Source: Cyanodermella asteris
Lineage: Eukaryota > Ascomycota > Lecanoromycetes > Ostropales > Stictidaceae
Assembly: GCA_900618795.1 (NCBI GenBank)
Contig: UYJD01000002.1
Location: forward strand, 2,186,908-2,250,907
Length of the DNA: 64,000 nt
Direction: 5' to 3'
The first letter of the stretch is position 1, and the number at the start of each line of letters is the position of its first letter. Made by a program: the position numbers and the translations under genes. The notes beneath the pieces are model-generated. The model did no database searches. It saw only the letters and a list, made by a program, of their open reading frames with translations, and was not told where the DNA came from. Of the stretch, positions 55,112 to 64,000 are shown in pieces.

Positions 55112-56672
55112 ATGAAGATGTCAACGCTCCTGGATCTACCACCAGAAATCGTGCACGCTATCATCATCTATAATCGTCTCGCCGGACGACTTCGAAAACC
55201 TGGTATTGTCGTCGAGAATTTTTCATCTACAATCTCAGCCACTGCTGAAACGTCATTATGTTCTTCGCCGCCAGTTCAGACACTTTTAGTACAATACCTG
55301 GCCGCTCGGGTCGCCGTATCTAGACATTGGCACAGCATGGGATCTCATTGTCCAAACAGCTGCCAGCCCCGTCATTGCCCGACACATTGTACGTGCCGAT
55401 CTCCGTGACGACAGCTTCTCTTCCTGGAAGCGAACTTGGCTTCCTCCTCGAGATATCAATGATTATTCGGAAGCTATCGAGCTGATTCGATCTTCTCCGT
55501 TTCTGGAAGAAGCTGGCCTCGACGCAGACTTTCACATCACCACAATCGCGAAAGACTTGACTGATCATAAGCCTGTCGACCGCTACTCGCAGGCTGCAGC
55601 CACTTTCGTCCTCTCGCTCCTTCCGAACGTCGAAAGTATTACGTTGCCCGATCGCTGGAAGGGCGTGAGCTCCGGCGACGACCCTGGAGCCGAAAATGTG
55701 CAGCTTGATCGTTTTGTTGCGACAGTAACCCGCAATGCAAGTGCTGCTGATACACAAAGAAATGGAGCAGTTTCAAAAGTTTCAGCGCTCGCGGTCTCCG
55801 ACGGGATACCATCGCCGGTCAGCAAGGAATTCGACCTCCAGGCAGCGCCATTACTTTCTTCGCCTCACATCCGCTCCCTAATCGCGCGAGACTTTTGGGG
55901 ACGAGGCATTGTTGCTGAGGAGTCCTGGGTAAATGCCAGCAAGCTAGAGGTGTTGGTCCTCCAAGATTGCTTCTACCACGACCTCAACCATCTCAGCGAC
56001 ACTCTTCAATACGTGCCTAGACTGAAGAAACTCAAATATTCGAACTCCAACAAGGTCAATGACCAATGGGTGCGCTGGAAGGCCTTTGACGCCATCGAGT
56101 GCATTGGGCGCGCAGTCGGCGGTCATCTCGATGACCTTTCCGTATCAGCAGGTTATTCCAGCGGGTCTATCGTTTTCAGGGACATTTCGATGAATTGCTT
56201 TCAGCGGCTCAAAAGACTCGAGCTCGGTCTCGATCTCATCATGATGACTCATATTATGCGAAGGACGAACAAATCTCAGCGCTCGGATGGAGAAGCTCAT
56301 CTGCGTGGAGAGTCGCTGTTGGACTTGCGATATCCCCTCCTCAGCGTCTTCGTACCGTCGTCTGTGGTTGAGCTATCTCTGCTCGTGCGCGGAATCAACC
56401 CGGTGTTTGACGAACCAAGAAGAACGTGTAAATTCTTTGCAGAGACTCTCAGAGAAATGTTCGACAAGTTTCCTCAGACGAGGGATCAATTTCTGACCTC
56501 GTTGAAGAGGGTTGTCTTAGACTGCGCTACAGATGCTGAGGACGTGTTGAAAAGGCATTGCAAAGAGTTGCGCAAAGAGATCGAGAAGACGGATGTACAG
56601 CTGCGAATTCGTGTCCCGTCACGCTTTGAGATACAACGCGTAGACTGGGAGCAGGTGTGGTATGATGAATAG
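55112..56672 (+). pseudogene. F-box protein gene with broken 5' part
   Basis: The protein begins MKMSTLLDLPPEIVHAII, an F-box start, at 55112. The rest of the F-box (SPDDFENLVLSSRIFHL, then LLKRHYVLRRQFRHF) continues in the next frame from 55176, so a one-base shift lies near 55160-55175. That frame then meets a TAG at about 55287-55289 and runs open to 56672 (about 460 codons: IGTAWDLIVQTAASPVIARHIVRADL, ... LKRVVLDCATDAED). The order (F-box, short basic segment, then ASPVIARHI and a long LRR-less body) matches a fungal F-box family of unknown target. I found no intron that removes both breaks in frame: a GTATTG...TTTTAG candidate (55203-55289) fails on phase. It is either a recent pseudogene or it contains sequence errors. 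Confidence 0.62.
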
Positions 56673-57009
56673 AATATATTCTGCCTTTGCTCAAAAACCC
56701 GACATTGTAGTAGATAAGGAGCAATGCTCTCTGGCTCGAAAGCTTAACAAATCTTTACCGAAAACTCAGCACGAGCGCTGACGAGACACAAGTAGCGCAG
56801 ACTTGTTGACATAGGCTCCTTTCGATAGCGAGCGATGTGTCTGGTGGAGAAGCATATCAGTACAATGCTGGTCGCCGATATGGTCGAAGGTGCCCATGTT
56901 GGTTGGCCTCGGTTGGCGTCATCGCCGCTCCGAATTGTCAGCCGCCGCAGTTGAGCTCTTGCAGCTTCTCAACTACTTCCACTCCCTGCCTTTCACCCAG
57001 CTGTCCGAA
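56673..57009. promoter_or_regulatory. Intergenic; promoter of the MFS transporter
   Basis: 337 bp upstream of the chosen MFS start codon. The frame of the transporter is open back to 56890 with an ATG-like start, but that part is not typical of the family, so most of it is probably 5' UTR. No other gene is seen. Confidence 0.4.
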
Positions 57010-58659
57010 ATGCCGTTGGAGCAACAGAGAACCGACGAACAGCGTCCCCTACTCGACGAAACGCGCACCACTTACAACAGCGCCGCCAATGGAGATGCCG
57101 AAGCAGACCCGCACCCAGCTCCGACCTCGGCCGTCGAAGAGGAGGAGGGCTCGACATGGAAGTTGTTCAGTATAATGGGGTGTATATACCTGGGTACCTT
57201 CCTCGCTGCCGCCGATAGCACGCTGGTCGCCACACTATCTGCGCCCATCAGCAGCGAGTTCGGCTCCCTGGCCCTACTATCGTGGTTGGCAACGGGCTAC
57301 TTCATTGCCAATTCCGCTTTACAGCCGCTGGCCGGCAAGCTCACAGACATTTTTGGCAGAAGAGCAGGACTGATCTTCAGTAACGTCTTCTTCGCGGCAG
57401 GAAACCTGATTTGCGGGCTCGCGCAAAATGAGACGGTCATGATCGTCGGGCGTGTCGTGGCGGGCATGGGTGGTGGAGGACTGACAGCCATCAGCACGAT
57501 CGTGGCTAGCGATCTGATACCCCTCCGAAAACGTGGTATATGGCAAGGCTTTGGAAACATTTCCTTTGGAGCAGGCTCTGCCCTTGGTGGTGTCATTGGC
57601 GGCGTACTCAACGATAGTATCGGCTGGCGGTGGGCTTTCTTCATCCAGGTTCCCATCACGCTCGTGTCGCTGCTTTTCATCGTCTTCCTCGTCGACATTC
57701 CGGTCAATGACACTGGAGGGGGCCGTTGGAGGCGCGTCGACTACCTTGGTGCCCTTCTACTTGTTTCTACGCTTGTTGTGCTCCTCATTGGCTTGAACTC
57801 CGGCGGCAATGTCGTCCCATGGTCCCATCCTCTAGTCCTGATCACTCTTCCACTATCTGCTGTCCTACTTCTAGCTTACATCTACGTCGAAGCAAACGTC
57901 GCTCGTGAGCCAGTCATTCCGGTCCGACTCCTTGTCAATCGCACTCTCCTGGCCGGGTGCTTCACAAACTGGTTTGGTGCAATGGCCATGTTCGGCATCC
58001 TCTTCTACGTACCCATGTACTTCCAAATCCAGGGCGACAGTGCCAGCGTTGCCGGTGCAAAAATGGTTCCCAACGCGATCGGCATAGCCGTTGGATCCAT
58101 TACCGTCGGTACAATGATGCGCTGGCTCGGCAAATATTGGTGGCTCAACGTCGCCGTGCAGTGCTCTTTCGTCCTCGGCATCGCCCTGCTCTCGACTCTG
58201 CAAAACGACACCCCAGGGGCTCTGCCCTACGTCTACCTGTTCCTCACAGGTACTGGGTACGTTGGCATGCTGACGTGCACGCTCATCGCGCTCATCTCGG
58301 CCGTCGACCACGAACACCAAGCCGTCGTGACATCTGCCTCGTACGCGTTCCGAAGCACGGGCTCCACCATCGGCATCACGATTGCGAGTGCGATTTTCCA
58401 GAACGTATTGAGCCGCAACTTGTGGGCGAGGTTGGGCGACCGTAAGGGGGCCGAAGAAATTATCCCGCGGGTGAGGAACAGTCTTGAGGAGATCAAGAAA
58501 TTGCCGGCCAACTGGCGGGATGTAGTGGTTGGTGCGTATGTGGACTCTTTCAGAGTTGTGTTTGTCGCATTGCTGGGACTGGCCGTGCTGGGCGCGGCGA
58601 TCAGCTTGGCGATGAGGGAGCACAAGTTGCACTCGACCATTTCGAGGAGAGACTCGTAG
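57010..58659 (+). CDS. MFS transporter, DHA2/Vba-Fnx type (14 TM)
   Basis: Intronless, 549 aa from the ATG at 57010 (MPLEQQRTDEQRPLLDETRT). The frame extends to 56890, which would add 40 residues. The N-terminal QRPLL acidic dileucine-type signal suggests vacuolar sorting. MFS motifs: TM1 GTFLAAADSTLVATLSAPIS; motif A GKLTDIFGRRAG; motif B region VGRVVAGMGGGGLTAI; motif C GAGSALGGVIGGVL; and the DHA2 loop WRWAFFIQVPI. The hydrophobic profile fits 14 segments. The closest families are yeast Vba1-3/5 and fission yeast Fnx1/2, vacuolar basic amino-acid transporters; multidrug efflux remains possible. It is convergent with the serine carboxypeptidase gene (206 bp), which fits a shared vacuolar theme but proves nothing. 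Confidence 0.88.
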   Translation: MPLEQQRTDEQRPLLDETRTTYNSAANGDAEADPHPAPTSAVEEEEGSTWKLFSIMGCIYLGTFLAAADSTLVATLSAPISSEFGSLALLSWLATGYFIANSALQPLAGKLTDIFGRRAGLIFSNVFFAAGNLICGLAQNETVMIVGRVVAGMGGGGLTAISTIVASDLIPLRKRGIWQGFGNISFGAGSALGGVIGGVLNDSIGWRWAFFIQVPITLVSLLFIVFLVDIPVNDTGGGRWRRVDYLGALLLVSTLVVLLIGLNSGGNVVPWSHPLVLITLPLSAVLLLAYIYVEANVAREPVIPVRLLVNRTLLAGCFTNWFGAMAMFGILFYVPMYFQIQGDSASVAGAKMVPNAIGIAVGSITVGTMMRWLGKYWWLNVAVQCSFVLGIALLSTLQNDTPGALPYVYLFLTGTGYVGMLTCTLIALISAVDHEHQAVVTSASYAFRSTGSTIGITIASAIFQNVLSRNLWARLGDRKGAEEIIPRVRNSLEEIKKLPANWRDVVVGAYVDSFRVVFVALLGLAVLGAAISLAMREHKLHSTISRRDS

Positions 58660-58865
58660 AGGGAAATGTGGAGGGCGCAGAAGACGTAGCGGATAGTAAA
58701 GTTGATAGGATCGATAGACTACAAACGGGCGGCGTACACCCGAGGGTCTGGGAATAAGACATGCATTTCAGAGATGAACGTCCAAGATACTGAAACAGAA
58801 GCAATGGTTGATACAAAAACGCAAAAACACTGGCACGGTGACCTTTGTCCAGTTGCTTCGCCTGA

Positions 58866-60736
58866 CTACGCTTGAAGCACAAAATCCTTGAACACCACCT
58901 TCCCACTTCCGATCACTTCCAGCTGCTCCGCCGTACACGACATAACCGCATTCAGCTGATAACAAACCGGCTCCTTCGGCAGCGGCGCCATCTGCCTAAC
59001 ATCAAAAACCTCCCTCGGGCCCACCGTCGCCAACGAAGTCCCATTGTCCCCGTCCATCGATCTCAACCCATCCGGCACATCTACCCTCTTCATACTCCTC
59101 TCAAAGATCCTATAATAAGTCTCCGGCTGATACGACGGCCCCTGATGCCCAGCCCGGAAAACCCTCGAAAACGAAAGCCCCCCGGCTTGCCGCACCAATC
59201 CACCCGTATACGTCTCGTTCGTGCCGATCTCCGCGTAACCCGCGTCCCGGAACGCGTCCGCGCCCTTCCACGAGAGGGCGAGGCTGGCGGCTTCGCCGCC
59301 GAACCAGTTTACTTGGTAGTCGCGATCTCCGTTGACGAGCGCGACGTTGACGCCCTCGTCGAGGAGACGCCCCAGGGCTTGCATCTGGGTGGTTTGCACG
59401 AGGTCGCCGGTGCCGAAGAAGGCGGTGGAGATGGGGGTGCTGTTCTCGGTCCAGTTGACCGCCGCGCCGAGGGCTTCTTGGACCCAGCGCTGAGCGAAGA
59501 AGCCGGTCAGGTATGGGGGAACCCAGGATCCGGGGATCGGCTGCGCGATGTCGTCGGCTTGGAGGCCGGAGAATGAGAGGGGAGGGGCTTGCACGCCGAG
59601 GGTACAGGAATGGAGGGCTAGGGCGCAGAGGTTGTTGACGGTGTTATTGGAACCTGTGTTACGGGGATCGGAAGCTGCGGCGGCGGTTTGGCACTGCGAG
59701 GCGAGATCCAGGCAGCCGCCGGGGGAAGTCAGGTTTGATTGCATTGCTGCGAGAATGGTGGAGTTGACCATCTGGATACCGTACGTGTTGTTTACGGCGA
59801 AGGAGGGGTATGACCGCAGGTGGAGGACTGGATCCAGCCAGCCGTTGATTATGCCGATGGTGTCGAATTCGAGGATTTGAGCTTCACAGAGCTCACCAGA
59901 AGCGATTTGACTGTTCTTTTCGTGGAAGAGGCGTGCGATTTCCGGGCCGTATCGGCCTCCGTAGGACTCTGTCCAGAGACTTAGCTTGTGATTCTTTGGT
60001 AGGTATTGAGGGAAGGCCTGGAACCAGGTCTGCACGCCTTCCCAGTAGATCTGCGCTGTGTTGCCAGTAGTATTGGCTGTATTTTTCGGATTCTGGCTGG
60101 CATACGTCCCCAGTCCGATGGTGTCGTTTGGTCGAGGCAATGGCGCCACGGTCTCTGGAATGATCGGGAGTCCCTGGCCCAAGCCGCGAGCTGTCGAAGG
60201 AACAAACTCCATCGAAGCGTTGACTTTGGTATCGTATGAATAGCCCGTCATGTCTAGTTGATCGATGAAGAGAATGTTGGCTTCATTGTTAAAGGACCAC
60301 GGATTGAGTGTAGTGCTATTCGAGTCTGCGTTGACGATGCAGGGCCCCAAGTCGTTGACCGCAGAGGCGATGGAGCTGAAACCGGGACCGCCACCGACGA
60401 AGAGCACAAATGGGTCGTGTGCGGGGTCTTTCCTCGATTCGAAGAACCAGTAGAATGAGTTGGCGGTCGTGCTGGAGTATTTGGTCGGCGGCGTCGCGAT
60501 GTACCCGCTGTAGGACTTTACGCCCGGCGTAGTCTCACAAACGGCATTCTACGTAGAAGTTAGTCAACTGTGGATATGTGTGGATGACCGAGAAACTGTA
60601 CCTGTTTGACGGAGACTTGATAGCCATCGCCAAGCTTACCCTTCACGACTTGATCATATTGAGGCTCGGCCGGGAATTGGGCAGACACTAATGAGGCTGT
60701 GAGCACCAGTGCGCTCGGATAAGCCGCCAACAGCAT
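58866..60736 (-). CDS. Secreted/vacuolar serine carboxypeptidase (family S10)
   Basis: Two exons, 60736-60602 and 60548-58866; the 53-nt intron has donor GTACAG and acceptor CGTAG in phase 0; 605 aa. The signal peptide is MLLAAYPSALVLTASLVSA. S10 landmarks: FYWFFESRKDP, FVGGGPGFSSIAS (the usual NGGPGCSS, with Phe replacing Cys), LFIDQLDMTGYSY, and the nucleophile WTESYGGRYGPE (Ser about 240). The catalytic Asp is in VNGDRDYQVNW (about 455) and the His in FRAGHQGPSYQPE (about 513). Many N-glycosylation sites and cysteines fit a secreted enzyme. It removes C-terminal residues from peptides, usually at acidic pH. The signal-peptide start was chosen at the ATG at 60736. No lesion is seen. Confidence 0.92.
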
Positions 60737-61340
60737 TATGCTAGGCTTGAGGGATTCTAATGAGCTAGAAAAAGGTGTGGGAAGGCAAAGGGAAACAGGA
60801 AATATTGAATCTGTGCTGAAAGCAAAGCGAATGAGAAACGCAAAACAAGGCGACTTTATATGTTTCTTGATGCCTGACTTTTACCGCACTAGCTGTGGAA
60901 CAGCTGACAGTGTCAGTCACCGCAGATATATTCCATAGATGCTTTCGAACAGGCATGATGGTCGAAGGCGAGCACACCAATAGGAGACGCGACTAGGACG
61001 TCGGAGGGGATTCATTACTTGTACAAGGTACAGGTGTGGAGCCGGAACTAATTCTCGCCTCGTTCTGCAACAGCCACTCGGAACATACAAGCCCCCCCCC
61101 TGAATGCTTTATTATTCTGGTAAGATAGTAAGTAGAGAGCAGGGAAAGTTAAAGGCAACATGAGCAAAGTCACGTACTTCGACGGTGGGTGAAGCTCGCG
61201 CTCAGCCGCCGTGTTTCAGAATTTGGCGAATCGTTCACAAGTCCAGTGACTCAGAACAGGACGTCGACGGCGGTATCTCTTTGCCGCTCCTACTGCGCGA
61301 CGATGGAGCTTGTCATCTCACGCGGTCCTCAGAAACCCAC
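60737..61340. promoter_or_regulatory. Divergent intergenic region (carboxypeptidase / GlnRS)
   Basis: 604 bp between divergent start codons. On the minus strand a TATAAAG box lies at about 60853-60860, 120 bp before the carboxypeptidase ATG. A C10 run sits near 61094. The plus-strand frame is open upstream of 61341 back to 61185 but starts with GTG and is not family-like. Confidence 0.45.
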
Positions 61341-63137
61341 ATGGCACCAAAAAGTGCTACACAGAACGCGGCAGCGTCCGTGACTCTCGCCGAGCACGAC
61401 GCGATCTTCAAGGGCGGCTTTCTTGCCAATGTTTACCAGGAACGACCAAAAGGGGCCAATGGCATCGACAAGGTCGTCACGCGCTTCCCACCCGAGCCCA
61501 ATGGATTCCTACATCTTGGGCATAGCAAAGCTATAGCCATCAATTTTGGTTTCGCTCGCTACCATGATGGGGAGACGTTCCTTCGCTTCGACGATACAAA
61601 TCCTGGTGCAGAGGAAGGTCGATATTTTGATGCCATCGAGGAAATGGTCGCTTGGCTAGGCTTCGCACCAAAGAAGATAACATATTCGAGCGACAACTTT
61701 GACAAACTGTACGAGTTGGCCGAACAACTGATCTAGGATGACGGGGCTTACGTCTGTCATTGCACAGCCCAGCAACTCAAGGCTGCCCGCGGTCTCCGAG
61801 AGGACGGCACTCGTGGTGGCGAGCGAACTCCTTGTGAGCACCGTGACAGGCCTACCGACGAATCCCTGTCCGAGTTTCATGCAATGAAGGATGGCAAGTA
61901 TAATGCTGGCGAAGCATTTTTGCGCATGAAGCAGGACTTAAGCGACGGCAATCCGCAAATGTGGGATCTCGCGGCGTACCGGATTCCGGAGAGCAACGTC
62001 CCTCACCATCGAACAGGCACGAAATGGAGAATCTATCCGACGTACGACTTCACCCATTGTCTTTGCGATAGCTTCGAAGGCATTACCCACTCGCTATGTA
62101 CGACCGAGTTTGAGCTCTCGAGAAAGTCTTATGAATGGCTCTGTCACCGCGTGAAAGTGTACACGCCAATGCAGAGAGAGTATGGTCGACTGTCTCTCGC
62201 CGGAACAGTCCTTTCCAAGCGAAAGCTGCAGGCTCTGGTAAACCAAGGCTATGTTCATGACTGGGATGATCCAAGGCTTTACACCTTGATCGCACTGCGA
62301 CGTCGTGGCGTACCGCCAGGTGCCATTCTATCTTTCGTCAACGACTTGGGTGTTACCAAAGCACCGAGCATAATCGAAACAAGTCGCTTCGAGCAATATC
62401 TGCGCAAATATCTGGAAACCAGTGTGCCGCGTTTGAATATCGTCCTTGAGCCGCTTCCTGTTATCATTGAAAATCTTCCTGACGATCACGTGGAGATGGT
62501 AACGCTACCATTTTCCAAAGATCCGGCCTTTGGCGAACATTCGATTCCATTCACAAATAAGGTCTACATTGATCGCAGTGACTTTCGCGAAGAGGACTCG
62601 AAGGACTATTTCCGCCTGGCGCCCGGGAAAGCCGTCGGTCTGCTGAAAGTGCCATACCCGATCATTGCCACGGGCTTCGAGAAAGACGATGCTGGAAACG
62701 TCACATTTGTCAAAGCAACCTACGTTCAGCCGGACGAGAACGGCAAGTTCAAGAAGCCCAAGGCATACATCCAGTGGGTGGGAGACTCCCCTGCACATAG
62801 CAGTCCTCTCAAGGCTCGCGTCAGGTACAGCCATCAACTATTCGACCGTAAGGATCCAGATGGTCACCCGGATGGCTGGGAAGCCGCGATCAACAAGGAT
62901 TCCGAGCAATGGTATGAGAATGCTTTGGTCGAGCCTGGGTTCTTGGAAGTTAAGCGGCGAGCTCCTTGGCCGTCAGAGGCTGGTGAGAAGGCGCAGGAAG
63001 GCAAAGAAGCAAGGCCCGAGGCGGTCAGGTTTCAGGGTCAGCGGACGGCGTACTTCTGTGAGGACAAGACGAGTACTGCGGAGAGCATCGTGCTCAACAG
63101 GATAGTCAGCTTGAAGGAAGATACGGCGAAGAAATGA
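61341..63137 (+). CDS. GLN4: Cytosolic glutaminyl-tRNA synthetase with in-frame TAG
   Basis: One continuous reading frame of 599 codons from the ATG at 61341, interrupted only by TAG at codon 132 (61734-61736). Class I signature: [15 protein letters not shown] (HIGH-like) and GTVLSKRKL (KMSKS-like). GlnRS features include [78 protein letters not shown] and [13 protein letters not shown], plus the C-terminal anticodon-binding barrels ([28 protein letters not shown]). The stop sits between AEQLI and DDGAYVCHC, in the catalytic domain where relatives have a Lys, Gln or Arg. The rest is intact for 467 more codons. The long N-terminal extension of yeast Gln4 is absent. Other genes here end in TAG, so TAG is not generally reassigned. 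It could be an error, a recent pseudogene or programmed read-through. Confidence 0.85.
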
Positions 63138-64000
63138 TGCTGTGAGCACGGTTGAGTCAACAGGCGAGGACTTGGTCATTTTTGCAACCTGCGTAAGCAA
63201 CCTCCCGTCCGAGCATCATGTAGAACCTGATTCCACTGGCCACCCCCCAAAAATATGGTGAGGCAACCTACCCGGATGTGGGTTACCATGCCAGATGCAT
63301 GCATGCCTTGGCTATTCAATCCAGTAAGTAGCCTGAGCTCGCCTGAGTTGCTCGCTAATCACGTCCCTGTTGCACCAACTAAACCCGCTAATGACCACCC
63401 TGCCGCGTGCTCAACCCGGCCTCGCATGGTTCGCTTGAAACGAGGTCTTGGTTTGGGAACAAACTTGGAGTCGCTGTTTAGTTACAGAATGTCCCCGTAC
63501 AGTGATCGGAGTTGGCAAATCCGTCAAATCGTTGGGTAATGACACTGATGAGACTAAAACTCACAAGAATGTAGGTGTGTTCGGCCGATGACATAATCTG
63601 AAATAGAGACTGTCCACTGTCTCTTCCATGTCCGCCACCTAGCGCAAACAGAATTACTAGCATCGGCCTCGACTCATCTGCAGACAGAGCAGACACGCTT
63701 GCGCAGGCTGGAGGATTGGTTGAGCGGAACGATGGACAATAGTACGTGGTGGCTCAGTGGGAACCCCTAAAAAGACCACCTAAGAGACCCACCGCAGCGC
63801 GGTAACTAGAGTGACCGCGCGCAGTTCTAGGTCAGCACTAACAGTCAATATATAGCTTAGTTGCTATAGTGACTGCCTCTGACACTCAGCCACTCCGCCA
63901 TGCCGTATCTGCCAGTCGAGGGCGGTATCCTTTGACAAGGCTGTAAGGCAGACTCGCCTACTACGAAGACGACTGCATCTGATTCAGCGCATCTTCATAT
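63138..64000. other. Right flank, no gene seen
   Basis: 863 bp after the GlnRS stop. No coding or RNA gene can be supported. A 12-bp hairpin with a TTAGTT loop lies at 63842-63875 (CAGTCA/TGACTG and TATAGC/GCTATA), preceded by a CGCG-rich stretch at about 63795-63825. Confidence 0.4.
63842..63875. repeat. Short imperfect hairpin
   Basis: Two stem blocks, CAGTCA with TGACTG and TATAGC with GCTATA, are separated by a small internal bulge and closed by TTAGTT. It could be an RNA structure or a terminal-inverted-repeat remnant; no flanking duplication was identified. Confidence 0.35.

Noticed and set aside
55203-55289. Intron GTATTG...TTTTAG that would bypass the F-box lesions
   Set aside because: It joins exons in the wrong phase and would delete conserved F-box text that is clearly present in the skipped part.
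61707-61736. A tiny intron (GTACGAG...CTAG) removing the TAG in GlnRS
   Set aside because: It would be about 28 nt, below any plausible intron here, and would delete conserved residues YELAEQLI.
61734-61736. General reassignment of TAG to a sense codon in this organism
   Set aside because: TAG is the natural terminator of V-ATPase H, DIM1, the MFS transporter and the kinase-fold gene in this window, all ending where their families end.

Overview
This 64 kb window is nuclear DNA of a filamentous ascomycete (Pezizomycotina). The gene families and the 45-109 nt introns with GTRNGT donors suggest a Dothideomycete of the Capnodiales/Mycosphaerellales kind; that placement is inference. Genes lie on both strands, mostly with 0-3 introns, in tight convergent pairs (50-210 bp apart) and a few divergent pairs. 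I see no rRNA, CRISPR, plasmid feature or recognisable transposon. A 25-base run of N at 26044-26068 marks an assembly gap.

Layout. 1.5-10.6 kb: a STAND-N-terminal-like protein with an RS-rich tail (-), a secreted type B carboxylesterase (+), an F-box protein (+), a 68-aa cysteine-rich protein (-), a kinase-fold protein (+) and an 83-aa I78 proteinase inhibitor (+). 10.7-24.3 kb: housekeeping genes MON2 (-), RAD51 (-), a secreted propeller-like protein (+), an Mpv17/PMP22 membrane protein (-), V-ATPase subunit H (+) and a Ser/Thr-rich GPI-type surface protein (-). 24.7-39.4 kb: CIA30 (-), a pyridoxal-reductase-like AKR (+), a DUF3431 membrane protein (-), the pseudokinase SCY1 (+), a DIM-5-type H3K9 methyltransferase (-), a secreted protein (-) and a rhodopsin-like 7TM protein (+). 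39.4-45.2 kb: an unusual tRNA-Asn gene, then SSR4 (-) and DIM1 (+) head to head. 46-49.6 kb is gene-poor. 49.6-63.1 kb: a cysteine-rich secreted protein (+), an uncharacterised caspase-fold-like protein (+), a broken F-box gene (+), an MFS transporter (+), a serine carboxypeptidase (-) and glutaminyl-tRNA synthetase (+).

The genes do not form one pathway or a metabolite cluster. They are core functions (DNA repair, heterochromatin, SWI/SNF-RSC, ribosome biogenesis, vacuolar acidification, Golgi/endosome traffic, complex I assembly) interspersed with secreted and accessory proteins.

The most unusual points are these. (1) The tRNA-Asn(GTT) gene carries two intervening sequences: an 11-nt one at the canonical 37/38 site and a 55-nt one in the anticodon stem that looks exactly like a spliceosomal intron. 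(2) The glutaminyl-tRNA synthetase frame is otherwise intact but has an in-frame TAG at codon 132. (3) A 703-aa protein has a caspase/legumain-like His...Cys pair and an SP-rich tail. (4) Two secreted proteins share an AIQTN(S/T)LN motif and a Lys-Arg...ICW segment that may release peptides.
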